From Gammaproteobacteria bacterium (GTDB taxonomy: Bacteria; Pseudomonadota; Gammaproteobacteria; Methylococcales; DRLZ01): 34,569 nt of DNA. Each line of letters begins with the position of its first letter. The first letter of the stretch is position 1. Of this stretch, positions 33,424 through 34,569 are shown in pieces. The DNA is taken from contig JAHZJL010000039.1 in the NCBI GenBank assembly GCA_022600935.1, forward strand, positions 1-34,569. Direction: 5' to 3'. The notes beneath the pieces are model-generated. The model saw nothing but the letters and a program-made list of their open reading frames with translations. It did not search any database and had not been told where the DNA came from. Position numbers and translations under genes: made by a program.

Positions 33424-34569
33424 CAAATTTGCTCCAAATAGGTTCCGGAATCCAATGTCGACCGAAACAACTGTTCGATCATTTGCTTGGATTCCTGTGC
33501 AAGATCAGCATTGTCCAGTTTTCGTTGGAGTTGTTCAAGTATCTGATCAGGCTCGAAATGCACATAACGCAGCAAATCGGCCACAGTATCGCCTTTATCC
33601 GGCAAATAAAAATGGCAATGGCCACTGGCATCGATACTGATATTGATAGTATCGACATCACCGAATAGATTGTGCATATCCCCAAGAATCTCCTGATACG
33701 CACCAAGCAGAAAAAACCCCAGATAATACGGCTCATTCTTGTCTATTTTATGCAACCGTAACGAGCTTTCAACACCGTGTTGTTCAACATAATGGCTGAT
33801 ACAACCATCCGAATCACAGGTTAAATCCTGGATTACCCCGTGCCTGTCAGGCATCTCGTCAAGCCTGCTCAACGGCATAATCGGAAAGCGCTGCTGAAAC
33901 GCCCACACATCGGGCATGGACTGAAATAATGAAAAATTACAGAACACCTTGTCGGCCAGTTTTTCATTGAGCAAACACTCTGCTGCAAGCGAATGTTCCG
34001 TAGCGCTACTCAGATTTAAAGCGCTCAACTGATCCCTGATTGTTTTCAGTTGCGCAATACAGTGAGATTCTGCGTCAGCCAATTCTCGCAGCTCGTACTG
34101 ACCTGCAATGTAGTCCTGTCTGAGTTGACTCATGGAATCCAGAATTTGATCTGCTTGCTGTTCCAAACCGGAACAATCAGAATGATCCGGAAGATGATCC
34201 ACATTGCGGTCAGCAATGGTCTCGATATCGACCACATTAGTCATCAACACTGAATGATGCGCAGTCATAAAGCGACCGGATTCGGTAATAATATCCGGTT
34301 CAGGCAACCGGTGTTGCTGACAAATGCGTTTGACCGAAGCGATGATGGTTTGTGCATAGCTCTCAATCGAATAACTCATCGAGCAAAAATTGTCCGAGCC
34401 ATTGCCTTCGTAATCAACCGCCAGGCCACCGCCGACATCCAGCGTCGATATCCGAACACCCAAGTGATGCAAATCCGCGTAAAAACGGCCAGCTTCGTCC
34501 AAAGCTTTGCTGAAACTGCTCAAACTCGTGACTTGTGAACCAATATGAAAATGCATCATTGACAACCAA
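33423..34569 (-). CDS. speA: Biosynthetic arginine decarboxylase, C-terminal part
   Basis: The frame is open from the window edge to the TGA at 33425-33423, giving 381 codons; about the first 280 residues are missing. Visible motifs are those of PLP-dependent SpeA (fold III): HFHIGSQ, 'TLDVGGGLAVDYEG', 'IITESGRFMTAHHSVL', the active-site 'DLTCDSDGCISHY' and 'YLGFFLLGAYQEILGDMHNLFGD'. The protein ends 'DSGTYLEQI', close to the E. coli ending. It decarboxylates arginine to agmatine, the first step of the agmatine route to putrescine. The middle insertion after 'VDIETIADRNVDHLP' is typical of the long SpeA form. Stop overlaps the reductase start downstream. Confidence 0.95.
   Translation of the reverse strand, partial: WLSMMHFHIGSQVTSLSSFSKALDEAGRFYADLHHLGVRISTLDVGGGLAVDYEGNGSDNFCSMSYSIESYAQTIIASVKRICQQHRLPEPDIITESGRFMTAHHSVLMTNVVDIETIADRNVDHLPDHSDCSGLEQQADQILDSMSQLRQDYIAGQYELRELADAESHCIAQLKTIRDQLSALNLSSATEHSLAAECLLNEKLADKVFCNFSLFQSMPDVWAFQQRFPIMPLSRLDEMPDRHGVIQDLTCDSDGCISHYVEQHGVESSLRLHKIDKNEPYYLGFFLLGAYQEILGDMHNLFGDVDTINISIDASGHCHFYLPDKGDTVADLLRYVHFEPDQILEQLQRKLDNADLAQESKQMIEQLFRSTLDSGTYLEQI

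Overview
The window looks like chromosomal DNA of a diderm gammaproteobacterium, AT-leaning and with a large share of envelope proteins. The best lineage clues are an aspartate carbamoyltransferase overlapping a dihydroorotase-like gene that has lost its zinc ligands (the pyrB-pyrC' arrangement known from Pseudomonas), a DUF2333 protein, and a gammaproteobacterial-type SpeA arginine decarboxylase. I cannot name a genus. I saw no rRNA, tRNA, CRISPR array, insertion sequence or phage gene.

Layout. 1-2577: a truncated secreted surface protein, a small lipoprotein and a GspJ-like pseudopilin, all on the minus strand. 3009-5499: an FHA-domain membrane protein convergent with a transmembrane Ser/Thr kinase that carries a DUF4384-like outer domain. 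5806-11460: a CtaG-type oxidase assembly protein, a NarX/NarL-type two-component pair, and an unrecognised pair of membrane and coiled-coil proteins. 12221-16594: DUF2333 protein, pyrB-pyrC' and a Yip1-family membrane protein.

16945-32495 is the accessory part. A minus-strand cluster (23055 down to 17432) encodes two identical 101-residue secreted repeat proteins, a third longer repeat protein, a 112-residue protein with one partial repeat, a large lipoprotein that resembles the CsgG/HfaB curli-type secretion channel fused to a peptidoglycan-binding-like segment and a DUF4384-like domain, a BamE-like lipoprotein, an OmpA-like protein, a DUF2807 lipoprotein and a small basic exported protein. 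Diverging from it on the plus strand are a sigma-factor-like gene, a membrane anti-sigma-like protein with an HxxxCxxC zinc motif, and a BepA-like M48 protease with a TPR-like tail. Then follow an alpha/beta-hydrolase lipoprotein (minus), a lipoprotein orthocaspase with Sel1 repeats and a long coiled coil (plus), and a small-passenger autotransporter barrel (plus).

My working reading is a curli/holdfast-like surface-fibre system: repeat proteins as fibre subunits, the CsgG-like lipoprotein as exporter, OmpA/BamE/M48 proteins as envelope anchoring and quality control, and the sigma/anti-sigma pair as a candidate dedicated switch. The parts are visible in the sequence; the assembled function is inference. 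32572-34569 returns to metabolism: a 3-hydroxyisobutyrate-dehydrogenase-family reductase overlapping the 3' end of speA, which runs off the window.
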